NCBI GenBank assembly: GCA_963932145.1 | Contig: OZ010595.1 | Span: 92,898,617-92,962,616, forward strand | Source of the DNA: Acanthosepion lycidas | Taxonomy: Eukaryota; Mollusca; Cephalopoda; Sepiida; Sepiidae | DNA length: 64,000 nucleotides | Reading direction: 5' to 3' | Part shown: positions 1-10,275 of the stretch, piece by piece | How the letters are laid out: each line of letters starts with the position of its first letter | How positions within the stretch are numbered: position 1 is the stretch's first letter | The notes under the pieces: model-generated | The model's database searches: none | What the model saw: only the letters and a program-made list of their open reading frames with translations | Told to the model about the DNA's origin: nothing | Program-made: the position numbers and the translations under genes

Positions 1-125
1 CTGTCATCATTCAATATCTATTGGCCAATATGCCATTCATAACAATGTCAACATCCAGAATTACCCTGGTTAACTGATTTTTGGTGAAATACAATCCTTG
101 TTATTGTTATATATATAAATATTCA

Positions 126-127
<2 letters not shown>

Positions 128-157
<30 letters not shown>
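128..157. repeat. (TA)n microsatellite
   Basis: Pure alternating TA of about 30 bp. It is the first of more than twenty such tracts in the window, many of which directly border a dispersed repeat. Confidence 0.97.
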
Positions 158-160
<3 letters not shown>

Positions 161-1757
161 TAGAATGCACAGACATACACAGTATCAAGACTGAATATAC
201 AGATAAAAACTAACATTTTCTATAAAAATCAAATTAAATGCTCATTAACTATAAGCAGGATGAATGTTCCCTTAGAAATATTATAAAGAAATATGCAACT
301 CCTGGAAACAAAAGCAAGAAAATTAAATTATCTACTAGAAAAATTTAAATCTTCTAAGCTCATCATCAACAATAATAACTCACCAGCAAGATCTAAATTA
401 CTGTGTTCCTGATCAAACCAAATTCATAGATAATTATATAGGATATATTACAACATGCCTAACAAGAAGACTCACGTTACATCTCACTGACCATAGCTAA
501 ATTAGGTTTCATTTAAATACATTACCAAACTCTATCCATAACATACAAATTCACAATAGAAATATAATAGGTTAATCCATATGTGAAAAAGACTAAAAAT
601 AATGGAAGCATTATTAATACAAAAGAAAAAGCTAACACTCAGTGACCTCAACTATGAACACTGCCACAATCTACTGATCATGTTTAGAAAATAAAACATT
701 CCTATAACATTATTAGAAAAACACAAGAAAAATTAAGCTGAAAAGGGAAAGGAGATGATATTTTGTTGACACACATGTTAGCAACCCGCATGTGTGAACT
801 GCTTGTCTCAGAGCAAAAATGTTACATGTTTGTGTGTGTAGAGGAGAAAAGTGGAGTTGATTCTTGTTTGGTTTAGAAAGAGTGAATTAATGATAATTTT
901 AATTGTTATAATTTTTTTTTGACACTATAATTTTTATTTATTTATTCTTTTATGGGCACAACAATACATATAAATAATAAGAATAATTTTTTTCCATGTA
1001 GTGAATGGGAAAAGAGAAAATGTTACCTCACATCTGGAATATTAAAAGAGGTGTATACTATAATAAACAAGACTTGAAACTATCATGTGAAATTTAAAAA
1101 GTAGAAAAATTTCTTTTGTGCAGCTTATTATGGACAAGGAAAGACAACGTGACAAAATTATAGAAATTATTGGCTTTAAAAAAGATTTACAATTCAATTT
1201 TCCAGATCATAAAAAAAAAATTGAGAAGGATACAAAAACTGCAAAAAGCAAGAAAATATTCTTAAAAAAAAGCTGCCCTGACTTAATAGAGAGATGAAAA
1301 CACTTGTTGAGACAGCTTTGGCAACATATATGAGTCACTGGGGCCTTTAATGATAATTTTGAAATGACTTTTGTTATTTTTATGCCTTCCTTCAGTTTTC
1401 TTTTTGTGGTCAGCAGTAGCATGATCGGTTTTTAGTTTTTCATTTTGTTGTTGTAGAAGTTGTCAGCATAGTCCTTAAGAATGTTGAAACCTTTCAGCCT
1501 TCAGCTCTCCAAGCAGTAACTAGAGACTTTTACTTGTAAATGCCACCAACCGTTCCATTCTTTGCAGCCAGTTAGCGGCTTTCACATCTAAAATCTAGGT
1601 CCCACTCTGCTGTTCATATGCTGACACGTTTTCTTAAATATACTTGAAAGATGTTCATATGTTACTCAACTCAAATTAACTAATGATGAAAAAAGTATTT
1701 ATTTTTCAATCTAATCTACTTCCATGTTAATGCACTTAGTTCAATGCTTCATATTAT
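158..1757. other. AT-rich stretch, no gene recognised
   Basis: I see no coding region or repeat family that I recognise here. Open frames are short and poly-A/T driven. Old decayed repeats are likely but cannot be named from sequence alone. Confidence 0.6.
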
Positions 1758-1759
1758 TA

Positions 1760-1860
1760 TTAGGTCGGTGCAAAAATAATGACGTAATAATGCAGTTTTT
1801 TGACGTTAAAAATACGTCAAAAAACGACATTATTACGTCATTATTTTTGCACCAACCTAA
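1760..1860. mobile_element. Palindromic mariner MITE, 101 bp
   Basis: Inverted termini read TTAGGTCGGTGCAAAAATAA on the left and the complement of TTAGGTTGGTGCAAAAATAA on the right. TA dinucleotides flank both sides (1758-1759 and 1861-1862), the target-site duplication of Tc1/mariner elements. The interior is almost wholly self-complementary (GACGTAATAATG / CGACATTATTACGTC). There is no coding capacity, so it is non-autonomous. The first 16 bases of the TTAGGTTGG end match, as I remember it, the end of human Hsmar1/MADE1. Confidence 0.9.
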
Positions 1861-1862
1861 TA

Positions 1863-2519
1863 TTTGGATCAAATTTACAATCATAATTGTGTGAGTTACA
1901 GACTTATTAATTGAGTTTTGTACAAATAAATTCAGAGGTCACTTCACAATCAGATATTTGTTCTTGTTCAGTAAAGTCCTCTTTAGAATCAACACATTAT
2001 TTAGGTAAGGGATCTTTGCTTTGAAGAAATTTCCTTTGAGGGAGCATTCTAATTTGGGGATAGATGCCAGGCATAGAATCATGAGAGAAATTGTATACAT
2101 TTCACATAAGTCAGTAAAGCATGAAAATAACCAGTTAGTCATTGCCCAGACTTGTTTTATCAGCAAAATGTTTAATGAAACTCTTCCAGGTTACAAGCGG
2201 ATGATTCACAGGTGGTCAGTAAATAGAAATAAATAGTGAATTGATTCTGGCAGATTTTATTGTCAGAGAAAAAACATTTTAAACTTTATAAATAGTTCTT
2301 AATTCATATAATCATTTTTTTTTAATATGGAAAGGAAAATAAATCTGAAGTCTCCTTCAAATGCTATTTTAATTGATTCATTTTATATGGCTTAAAACCA
2401 ACAGCGTTAATCCACTGCGAATTAAGATGTCTTCAGGCATTTTAATTTGTGGAAGAATTTAGAGAATTTTACACATGTCATGTTAAAATTACAAAAACAT
2501 TTTTCAAGATTTATGCAGC
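1863..2519. other. No gene recognised
   Basis: AT-rich sequence with two overlapping frames of about 70 codons on opposite strands (1939-2166 minus, 2021-2236 plus). Neither has a domain I recognise or flanking splice signals. Confidence 0.5.
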
Positions 2520-2895
2520 AGAAAGGAAATGAAGAGAAGAAGTCTATGGAAAAGTCAAAGACTGCAGAAGTAAAAGAAGGAAAATAAAAAAGATTGTAGA
2601 AAGAAAAAGAGAAAAAAATTGACAGAAAAGAGTAAGTGGTTGGAGAAAGAAAAGAAGAAGCATTAAAAAGAAGAAAGAGAATAAGAAAGAAAATAAGGAG
2701 GAGAGAGAGAGAGGAAATAATAGAAAATATGGATTAAAGATGAGAAAATGGGGAGTTGAAATAATTGTAGGAGAAAAAGTAGACATGAATAGGATAAGAA
2801 ATTGTTTAAAGAAGAGAAAAAAGGTTGAAGAAGAAAAGAGGGAAAGTGGGGAGGAAAAAACAGTGTACAAGAAATGAAGATGAAAAAAGAAATTT
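2520..2895 (+). repeat. Purine-rich (GA/GAA) tract, left part
   Basis: The plus strand is overwhelmingly A and G for about 375 bp with irregular GAAAGA, GAAGAA and GAGAGA runs. Long open frames on the minus strand (Phe/Leu/Ser only) are artefacts of this composition. Such a homopurine strand can form triplex DNA. Confidence 0.85.
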
Positions 2896-2897
2896 TA

Positions 2898-2977
2898 TTA
2901 GGTTGGTGCAAAAATAATGTCGTTTTCTCACATAGTAACATATGTGAGAAAACGACATTATTTTTGCACCAACCTAA
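2898..2977. mobile_element. Palindromic mariner MITE, 80 bp, MADE1-like
   Basis: Near-perfect palindrome with TTAGGTTGGTGCAAAAATAA at both ends in inverted orientation, a short central CATAGTAACATATG region, and TA on both flanks (2896-2897, 2978-2979). Length and terminal 16 bases equal those I recall for human MADE1 (80 bp). It sits inside a purine tract. If transcribed it would fold into one long hairpin. No transposase is encoded. Confidence 0.93.
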
Positions 2978-2979
2978 TA

Positions 2980-3160
2980 GAAAGAAAAGAAGGAGGGGGC
3001 AATTGAAAAGCAGAAGTAGTAGTAGAAAGAAAAGTAATTGTAAGATGAAAAAAGAAGATGAGTAGGAAGAGAATGTGCTATGCAAGAAGGCAAAGGAAGC
3101 TGATGTGGATGTGGTAAGGAAGAAGGCAAAATAAGATGAGGGACATGTGTTATGTAAGAA
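2980..3160 (+). repeat. Purine-rich tract, right part
   Basis: Continuation of the GA-rich tract after the MITE (GAAAAGAAGGAGG, AGTAGTAGTAG, AAGAAGATGAG). The MITE therefore probably inserted into one purine tract of roughly 560 bp. Confidence 0.8.
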
Positions 3161-3189
3161 GTCAAACAAAGAAAGAGCCATTAAACTAA

Positions 3190-4010
3190 ACAAAATAAGA
3201 GAAAGAATTAAAAATTACAATTTTATGTACCATTAAGTAACTGATAAATAATATAAATGTTTCAAAATAATGAAATACTTTAATAAATTCAGAATATCTT
3301 ATTTAATTTCGAATATGCTCAGATCATATACTTTTTATCTTAAAATAGATGTAGAAGTTTTCTGAAGATTCAGTTTGACTTTTTTAAACTAGTATGAACA
3401 AAACATGTAATTACTCCCTGACATTACAAAGTATGTGAAATAATATTTGAAGAAGTAATTTTGCTAAATATAATTACTTAATTCATCTTCGTCAAATTGC
3501 ATCTTCATTTTCAGATAGGTAAATAGACTATCACTAATATGAGAAAATATTCATTGAAAATTCTCCTCTTTCATTTTCTTTTTTTCCATTACTAATTAAA
3601 TAAGCAAATGTCTTATAATATTTTGATTCCGTTTTGATAAAACATTCATCATATTTGGTTATGTGAAAACTATTTTGGTTTATTAAGTAAAATATGAAAC
3701 AATATTTTGTTATTTTCAGTATTAACTTTAGTTTTCAAATCTATTTAATGACCTACAATCTGTTAAGTGGAACACCTCCAAATTGAAAGAGCCCTTGTTT
3801 AATCATCTGATGCTAACCTTCAGGAGAGTTGGGCTGACATGAAGTGGGATAGATTAAATTGACTCAATTGCTAGGTTTGCTGCTAGGAAACTTGGTTTAC
3901 CATTTCATTTGAGACAATTTTTCTTTCCAGAATCTACCTTACACCATTATAAGTTCATCATTCATTCATACATTTGATATTGCTGCCACATCTGCTCTAG
4001 TGCTTCTGAC
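3190..4010. other. No gene recognised
   Basis: AT-rich DNA of about 800 bp with no frame, hairpin or repeat family that I can identify. Confidence 0.55.
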
Positions 4011-4014
4011 ATAT

Positions 4015-4375
4015 ATTTAGAAATTCTTGATGAAATACAAAGTAGCATCTGCAATATTATTGGTTCTGACCTGGCATCTTGGTTTCACTCACTTTCCTAT
4101 TGCCATAATGCAGCTTTCCTGTGTCTTTTTTTAAATATTTTCCTTTAATTGTTCTGATGAGCTTTCCTTTTTCATGTCTTTACAATTTTATGTGCTATAC
4201 TAGAACAGCAAGTTCTATGTTAACAATTTCTTCTCTCATAGTTCTTGCTTGCAGAAGTCTCTTTCAGTCACTTGCTTTGCAGTCAATTTTGATCTTCAAA
4301 AATTTAAATACAATATCAATCATTATCTACTGTCTTCATGATTTCTATATTTTTATTGTTCTCTTTCCTTAATAA
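4015..4375 (+). pseudogene. LINE-B RT C-terminal fragment (CR1/Jockey-like)
   Basis: Translated with frameshifts, the plus strand gives the post-RT region of a CR1/Jockey-type LINE: an ICNIIGSDLASW-like block near 4045-4080, then HNAAFLCLF, then NCSDELS, then LYNFMCY. The same blocks recur at 20.7, 31.0, 37.3 and 38.4 kb, which defines a local family here called LINE-B. Stops and frameshifts show that it is dead. The endonuclease and RT palm are absent, as expected for 5'-truncated copies. Confidence 0.7.
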
Positions 4376-4377
4376 AG

Positions 4378-4545
4378 CCGTCCTGGGTATGACGATAAAC
4401 TACATCCATGTCCAGGATAAGACAAAAAGGTTTCTGTTTGCAAGGTTTTGAGGAGCATGGAACCACTTCTTAATTGCTGGTGTTCCCAGGTCCACCCTTG
4501 CTCAGGATGGTGGATCCTGTTAGGGTCCCAGCTATAGTCAAATAG
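4378..4545. repeat. Unclassified dispersed repeat X2, copy 1
   Basis: The reverse complement of this stretch recurs at 45785-45925: shared blocks include GGGTATGAYGATAAACTACAT, GAGGAACCACYTCTTAATTGC and CAGGTCCACMCT. Family unknown. Confidence 0.7.
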
Positions 4546-4777
4546 TTAACCACCAAACTGGTGTCAAATAAACTATTTTAGTATAAAAATAGCCTTTAAT
4601 ACCAGAAATACTTTTTTGTAAGAAAAATGCCAGTAATACATTTTTATCAGCAATACATTTTTGAAAAAAATATTAACAGCAATAAAAAATTTAGGGATTA
4701 AATAACCCATTGAGGTAGATATGGTATAAAACAAACCAAACCAAACCAAACCATAATAAAGTTTTCCTTTTCTCATA

Positions 4778-4852
4778 TTCTTTCACACTCAGTTAATCCT
4801 TACATTGTAGTGGCTTTATTGCCTTGCTTGGAGTGAAATGATTAAAGAAATA
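4778..4852 (+). mobile_element. LINE-B 3' end fragment
   Basis: Carries the recurrent LINE-B tail (cacactcagt ... gtggctttattgccttgc ... ggagtgaaatgattaaa), also present at 26.1, 28.7, 31.8, 54.0 and 61.9 kb on the plus strand and near 16.6, 20.7 and 38.1 kb on the minus strand. Confidence 0.75.
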
Positions 4853-4859
4853 AAATCTC

Positions 4860-5735
4860 TTTTGCTATCTTTCAGCCTGTTTCATAATTTAATTCTTCTA
4901 TAACTTTTTTAGCAATGAATTCTGTCAAAGAAACAAAATGAACAACAGTATAATGTCTGCTGAATATAGCAGCATTATTCTCATGGAAGATGATACCATT
5001 TCCCTTAGGAAACCTAATAGGAATTTTTATCAGCAGACATAACCATAATAACATGTTGATGGCAGATTCTGGGGAAAAACTGTAAAATCCATTAAACAAG
5101 CAAGAAGAAAGGATTAACCCTTAACTGTATATTTGTTAGCAAAAAAGACAGCTTAATCAGTAAGTTACATATTGGGGACATCAAAAAGATGCATAAATTC
5201 AACTATTTCATTTGTATAGTAATGAAAGATAAGACAAGGATAAAAAACTGAAGTCAGATAATGCATTGATACTTGTATTCTCTGGAGACCATCTGATTAC
5301 TGACAATTTTGATAAAGATCATTATCTTAGCTGCTGCTGATTGGTTATTAATAGTCATATTTTCATTGGTTAAAAAACATGAGTTTCTGAAATTGATACA
5401 GAAGCTGTGATCCAAGAATAAAAAAAGATAACACTACACATTTCATATTTCAAAATGTTGTTTCTGTTAGATATTCTTGAGCAATTTGATGAAGAAGAGT
5501 TTTATTTACAAGACGATAGACTTTCACTCCATTTTCATAGTGTCAGGTCTTATGATAAGTATTTAAACAGCCTTGTGGGTGATAAATTATTTTTCTCCCT
5601 ACAACTCTTTTCACTACAGATGAAATGTTACTATCCTCTTGTTACTCTGTTGCTATCTCCATGGCAAATATTCAAATGAGCAACATTCATTAGTTGCAAC
5701 AGTCTAGATCTTCTAAGCTAGGACCCACCACGGCA
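4860..5735. other. No gene recognised
   Basis: AT-rich sequence of about 880 bp. Frames at 4872-5099 (minus) and 5455-5679 (plus) have no recognisable domain. Confidence 0.5.
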
Positions 5736-5737
5736 CA

Positions 5738-6012
5738 TATACAAGGTCAAAACATCCTTATATACCATTAGTAAGGATGAAGTTCCACTCAGTCAGCTTC
5801 TTCCGAAGAACTACTGCAATGTGGAACAAACTTTTGAGAGGTTGCTTCTTCAGACATTACAATCTTAGCCTCTTCAAATCAAGGGTCAAGTGTTATCTAT
5901 CCTACATATCCTCATAATATGCACTTATTTTCCCTCTTGCACCCTTACAACAACCTCATTCAATAAAACTAACTTGAGTGGCTCTTGGGACTTCTATTGA
6001 GTGAGCAATAGT
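5738..6012 (+). pseudogene. LINE-C 3' end (Jockey/CR1-like C-terminus)
   Basis: The plus strand encodes the typical last block of such LINEs: FRRTTAMWNKLLRGCF, then HYNLSLFKSRVKCYL (about 5795-5905), followed by a 3' UTR ending in 'gagtggctcttgggacttc'. Family hallmarks are RT(A/T)xxWNxLP and YNLxxFKSRVNxYL. Other copies of this family lie at 12.4, 19.8, 34.1-34.7 and 42.7 kb. Only the 3' end survives. Confidence 0.8.
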
Positions 6013-6180
6013 GTTGAATTAAAGCTGAAATGGTTTAATTTCTTCTGATGTGGATAACTTTCAAACAATGTTTATGAAAAGCCTGGATATATATATCAAT
6101 GATAGAAATTTGAGGGTGGGATTTGAATAATCATTTATAATTCATCGAGTCTACAAGAATCCTAAGCAGAATGCAGAAAG

Positions 6181-6226
6181 TACTGGACAGCCATTTCGAT
6201 CTCTTTTTTTGGACACATCGGCAGTG
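6181..6226 (-). ncRNA. Hammerhead-like motif, decayed (left arm)
   Basis: On the minus strand: stem I CACUG (6226-6222), core CCGAUGU (canonical CUGAUGA with U4 to C and A9 to U), a variable stem II region, GAAA (6197-6194), stem III AUGGCUGU, cleavage-site C at 6186, then CAGUA. Two conserved positions are broken, so activity is unlikely. Confidence 0.5.
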
Positions 6227-6490
6227 TGCATCCACAATAGAGAATTGAACCTGGACCATTACAATACAAGCCACTGTCATCATAAGACTGGATCAATAGG
6301 CGTTGGTGACAAAGAAGAAACTGACTTGACTCGATATAGTGCCACTATTCATTAAATTCTGTAGTGATACTCATCCAAGTATATGTAACCCAATGGATTG
6401 TGCCCCAAGAGCCACAGCTTGGGGAAAGAAGAAGCTCTTGGGGCACAATCTGTTGTAACAGTCTGGGTTTGATTCTTGGTAGTGGATGCA

Positions 6491-6534
6491 CACTGCTGAT
6501 GAGTCCCAAAATAAGATGAAATGGCTGTCCAGTG
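6491..6534 (+). ncRNA. Type I hammerhead ribozyme motif (right arm)
   Basis: All conserved core residues are present. Stem I CACUG (6491-6495) pairs with CAGUG (6530-6534). The core CUGAUGA is at 6496-6502 and GAAA at 6518-6521. Stem II begins GUC and ends GAU (three pairs including G-U). Stem III is a very short A-U plus U-G. The cleavage triplet GUC ends at 6529. Short stem III is usual for minimal animal hammerheads. Stem II is weakened compared with the usual GUCC/GGAC, so activity of this copy is uncertain. Confidence 0.7.
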
Positions 6535-6589
6535 CTTTCTTCATTCTGTTGAAGATTCTTCTAGACTCAATTACTATACATATATAAGA

Positions 6590-6719
6590 AATGTAGTCTT
6601 AAGATGTGCTATATTTATGGGATAAAGTGCTCAATATCAGAGATAGAGTATAGAGTATAAAAGTGAACATAGAAGTCACACTTAGAGATGATAGTCTGTT
6701 TAATGCTAGATGCAATTCA

Positions 6720-6722
<3 letters not shown>
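6590..6722. repeat. Repeat X3, copy 1 (TA-bordered)
   Basis: Matches 7010-7135, 53258-53460 and 63497-63775: shared ATAAAGTGCTCAA, CAGAGATAGAGT, GTGAACATWGAAGTCA and a GTCTGTTT block. A (TA)n tract follows directly. Confidence 0.75.

Positions 6723-6760
<38 letters not shown>
6723..6760. repeat. (TA)n microsatellite
   Basis: Alternating TA bordering repeat X3. Confidence 0.95.
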
Positions 6761-6765
<5 letters not shown>

Positions 6766-6931
6766 GTATATATAAATTAAAAGAAACAGTAAGATATATA
6801 ATCTGGTGTTCTAATAGATATTTTTATTTTTACAAAATAGTGCTCAATGTAAATTTATAGAGCATTAATATTATAAATTAATTGATTTAAAATATGTTTT
6901 TTTTCGCCAACCATATTTTAAATCAGTTAAT

Positions 6932-6937
<6 letters not shown>

Positions 6938-6993
<56 letters not shown>
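6938..6993. repeat. (TA)n microsatellite
   Basis: About 55 bp of TA immediately before the second X3 copy. Just upstream, TTATAAATTAATTGATTTAAAATATG (6870 on) is repeated inverted at 6912-6940. Confidence 0.95.
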
Positions 6994-6997
<4 letters not shown>

Positions 6998-7009
6998 CAG
7001 ATGATAAAA

Positions 7010-7135
7010 TATAGTTTTAAGGGATGTTATATTTATGGATTAAATTGCTCAATATCAGGGACAGAGAATATGTAAATATAGAAGCAGACATTGAAGTCAC
7101 CACTCCTGGGGCAACAGTCTGTTCCAGGCTTGTTA
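7010..7135. repeat. Repeat X3, copy 2
   Basis: Same blocks as copy 1 (ATTGCTCAATATCAGGGA, CATTGAAGTCACC, GGCAACAGTCTGTTCCAGG). It probably pairs with copy 1 around the intervening TA tracts. Confidence 0.75.
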
Positions 7136-8370
7136 TACAGGGTGGTCTGTAAGTCTTGTCACCCATACATAATTTTCTATTCCATTTCAGATGGCTGACA
7201 GGGTTAAGTTTAACAGGATTAGATGGTGACAAGACTTTCGAACCATCTTGTATATACCCACTCAGAGAATTTAAGAGAGTCACTGGAGATATTAACAGAT
7301 TGGTATTTTATTATTAACTACACATCTTGATTTTGGTTGATTAAGCTTTTACAAAAAAAAGAAAATAATAACAAAATGTTTTTAATCAAATACTTCATGT
7401 CTGTGGTAAGAAAATAAGCATACCCCATCTCCCCTCTCACTTGTAACCATCCACTATAATAAAATAGTCATTTTCAGCACTAAAGCTGAATTAGTCAAAT
7501 AAAGATTCATAAGCTTCTACTTAGAGTTGTTGTTATATTACAATGACTAATGCAAACCATCCTGTAAACATAGCATTAATAATTTTTTTTTTCTTTGCCT
7601 CTTTGTAAAAGCATACTTAGATAAAATATTTAATTCAAAATTGGAAACACATGAAAATTAAACATTTAATCTAGCCTTTACTCTCAGCATTTTTAACAAT
7701 TAAAATCTAATGAAACATTATCTTATGATCTGAGTACAAATTGTGCACTAATTGAATTGTTTCTGTTAACTATACTGACTCTTATGGTTCTACCTAGGAT
7801 TGAACTCACCATCTTTGGCTAACAAATTTCTGAAGATATTAGACTCTCGCTCTTCAGTTTAATGAACCTGTTCTAAGCAGTGGCAGAAACAGGCTTGTTT
7901 CCCTTCCTGATCAATTGGATTTCATCTTTAGGCATTATTTAAGTCTACTGAAATTTCTCCTCAGGGTGAAATATTCTGCTGATTGGTGAAGTATGTCACT
8001 CAGTTTATTATTGTCCTTGTGCCCTATTGTACTCATGCAATAAATTTTTGAAATATTCTACTGTTTGGTGAAGTGCTGTCACTCAGTTTATTGAGCAAAA
8101 TCCTATTTTAACAGAGTTTCATTTCCTCAAAATATTTTGGGTTTAAATTCTTCTCATCCTCAAGAGAAAACATCAGAAATTCTGAAAAATGTAATTTTTA
8201 TCCAACACTTTTTATGTGGCTTGGCCTTTTGTAAATATCATTGTACCCACTTCAGTTGTGGTGATTTCAGTGATCAAGTAAATCCAAAATTTGAGTTCAT
8301 TCTGCTATCGCTTCTTCTGATTCTTTAGGACATGTTTTTATTTTATTATTAATTATACAAATGCAAATGG
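7136..8370. other. No gene recognised
   Basis: About 1.2 kb of AT-rich DNA. Two imperfect direct copies of 'gttggtgaagt...tgtcactcagtttatt' lie near 7980-8010 and 8065-8090. No domain-bearing frame is visible. Confidence 0.5.
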
Positions 8371-8373
8371 ATG

Positions 8374-9697
8374 TGCCTTTTATAGATTATGCAAAAGGTA
8401 CGGTACATAGATTTATTTGAACTATTAGATTTATTGGGAAAAGATACTGGGAGCAAACCACTTGCATCCAGATAGACAATGAATTCAATGACTACACAAA
8501 AATAGAAAGGGGTGTGAGAAAAGGATGTGTCTTCTTCTCAGATTTATTCAGCCTATATTGTGACACTATCCTAAGGGAACTGGAAACCCTACCAGGATTT
8601 ATTATTAGTGTTATATTCCATGCTAATAGGAATATATACTTGAAAAACAAGATGGATAAAATAAGGTTTATTAAAAAAAACATTAAATAAGAATAAAGGT
8701 AACAGTTATGCACAAGGTCGTCACAAGTGAATCCAGTAGTGAATGCTACTATTGGAAGGTCGGTAGTTCTTGTGTAAGTCTGAGTTGTACTCAACAATTC
8801 CCAGCTAGTCTCCATAGTCTGTTGCCTTACAGATACTTATAGGTTGTTACTGCCTATAGTGTAGTCACTCATGGGGGTGACAGGTTACTCCATTACATCA
8901 ATTGGTAGGCTTAATCTTAGCAATATAAAATATACAGATGACTGTGTTGATGGTTGACTTAGAAAAAAACTAAAACAATCTCCTAGACAGGGTAGTAGAA
9001 GAAAGCAATAAAAAAAGAACTAATAGTCAACAGTAAGAAGACAAAAATTCCAGTCATCAGCAACAGAAAAAGCCCAAGATACAAGTTAAAAATTTGAGAT
9101 GTCAGCAGGTGCAGAAATTTAAACAGTTTGGAAGTGTTTTAATAGAAGATGGAAAATACAACATAAAAATCTAAACACACATTGTGCATTCAGATCATCT
9201 GTGTTACATATTAAGACACAATCTTGTTATTCCTAAAGCTAAGGAAGGTGCTGAGAAATGGAAGAATTTTCATTAGAAACAAAGAAAAGAGTGCTGGATG
9301 GCACTATGTGGCATCTATCCTCTTATATGGCACATTATGGAATTCTTTCCACACAGATGAAGAGAAAACGAGGGAGGCTGCAGAAATGTGGTTCAATTGA
9401 AGGATACTGAAAGTTCCCTGGACAGAGCGAGTCAGCAGTAAATGAAGACTTAAAGAAAATGGCAACAGAAGGAATACTTCTACACAGAATCAGGAAAAGG
9501 CAGTTGAAATTCCTTGGACACATAATGAGAAAGGAGGGCTTAGAAAACTTAACATTTGTGGAGCATATTAAGGGTAAGAGAAATAAGAAAAGGCTGCAAG
9601 CCACTTACCTGATGAGCTTGTGTAAATGGATAAGAAGCCACACAAGATGGACAATTCTGGTGAGCCATGATCACTAAAGTCCTGAAGAAGAAGAATT
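8374..9697 (+). pseudogene. LINE-A reverse transcriptase fragment, interrupted
   Basis: Translation with frameshifts gives, in order: FIDYAKG (RT palm motif A, about 8377), IERGVRKGCV and LFSLYCDTILRELE (motif B region, 8500-8585), GFII, an insertion, then LNLSNIKYTDD (catalytic YxDD as YTDD, 8931-8942), SPRYKLKI, SVLYGTLWNSF and RIRKRQLKFLGHIMRKEGLE (9480-9545), ending near 'catgatcacta..gtcctgaag'. This is the RT palm to C-terminus of an RTE-like LINE (clade not certain). A 285-bp LTR-like element at 8609-8893 splits it. It is the longest LINE-A copy here and is dead. Confidence 0.85.
8609..8893 (-). mobile_element. LTR-like insertion inside LINE-A (short form)
   Basis: Begins TGTTATATTCC and ends GGTTACTCCATTACA, so it is TG...CA. 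On the minus strand it contains AATAAACC, a polyadenylation-type signal, near its 3' end. It interrupts GFII/GG of the LINE RT. The flanks are not a clear duplication. The same sequence in a 516-bp form lies at 62060-62575. I read it as a solo LTR, but no internal retroviral-type genes are seen. Confidence 0.6.
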
Positions 9698-9726
9698 AAT
9701 AGCAGAGATATATGTGGTTTAAAAGG

Positions 9727-9797
9727 TAATAATAATAATAATAATAAGAAGAAGAAGAAGAAGAAGGCAACAACGATGATGACTACTACTACTACTA
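9727..9797. repeat. Compound trinucleotide microsatellite
   Basis: (AAT)n then (AAG)n then CAACGATGATGA then (CTA)n. It directly follows the LINE-A 3' end. Confidence 0.95.
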
Positions 9798-10009
9798 GGT
9801 AAGAAAACAAAAATATCAGAAAGGAGGTCAAGCTATGGAAGATTTGTGTAGGTTAACAGATATGGATGACTTGTTTATCCTATAAAAACATCCATTGCAA
9901 CCATATATTTAGTATAGGATAATAGTTAATGTGTTACATTGCTCCTCACTAGGTGTCTCACAGTTGTGCAAAACTAAGCTAAGCTTTGTATAATAAGGAT
10001 ACCTCAGCT

Positions 10010-10272
10010 TTGGGCAATAGTCAATGAATAAGACTCAAAGACCATTACTTGTGGGTTCAATTCCACTAATTGCATTATAGTGGATTTGTGGAGGTTATCT
10101 TATGACAATATCAATTACCTCATATCTTGCTATATTTGGTTTACGTGTATGTTTGCCTTGTGCAATTATTAAAAGAAAATGCACGGTGTCTGATCAATAC
10201 TTAATAAATCTTTATATAACACAATAGAAGGATAAGTTGAATGTTGAAGTTTCAAGAGTTTATGTTTAAAAG
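10010..10272 (+). mobile_element. tRNA-like SINE S5, copy 1
   Basis: Has a box-B-like GGGTTCAATTCC about 35 bp after a box-A-like AGTCAATGAATAAGACT, the internal pol III promoter layout of tRNA-derived SINEs. The 260-bp sequence is repeated in direct orientation at 10530-10792. Confidence 0.6.
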
Positions 10273-10275
10273 AAT

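Larger units (their letters stand above)
6147..6568. mobile_element. Fold-back element with hammerhead motif in each arm
   Basis: Left arm 6147-6235 (GAGTCTA ... GTGTGCATCCAC) is repeated inverted in right arm 6482-6568 (GTGGATGCACACTG ... TAGACTC). The spacer holds a second, perfect 16-bp inverted repeat (6397-6412 with 6434-6449, ATTGTGCCCCAAGAGC). Each arm contains a hammerhead-ribozyme-like core in mirrored orientation. No open reading frame is present. The closest known architecture is hammerhead-bearing non-autonomous retroelements; family unassigned. Confidence 0.75.

Noticed and set aside
2544..3193. 108- and 176-codon minus-strand frames
   Set aside because: They lie in the complement of the purine tract and run straight through the 80-bp MITE, so they are not conserved coding sequence.
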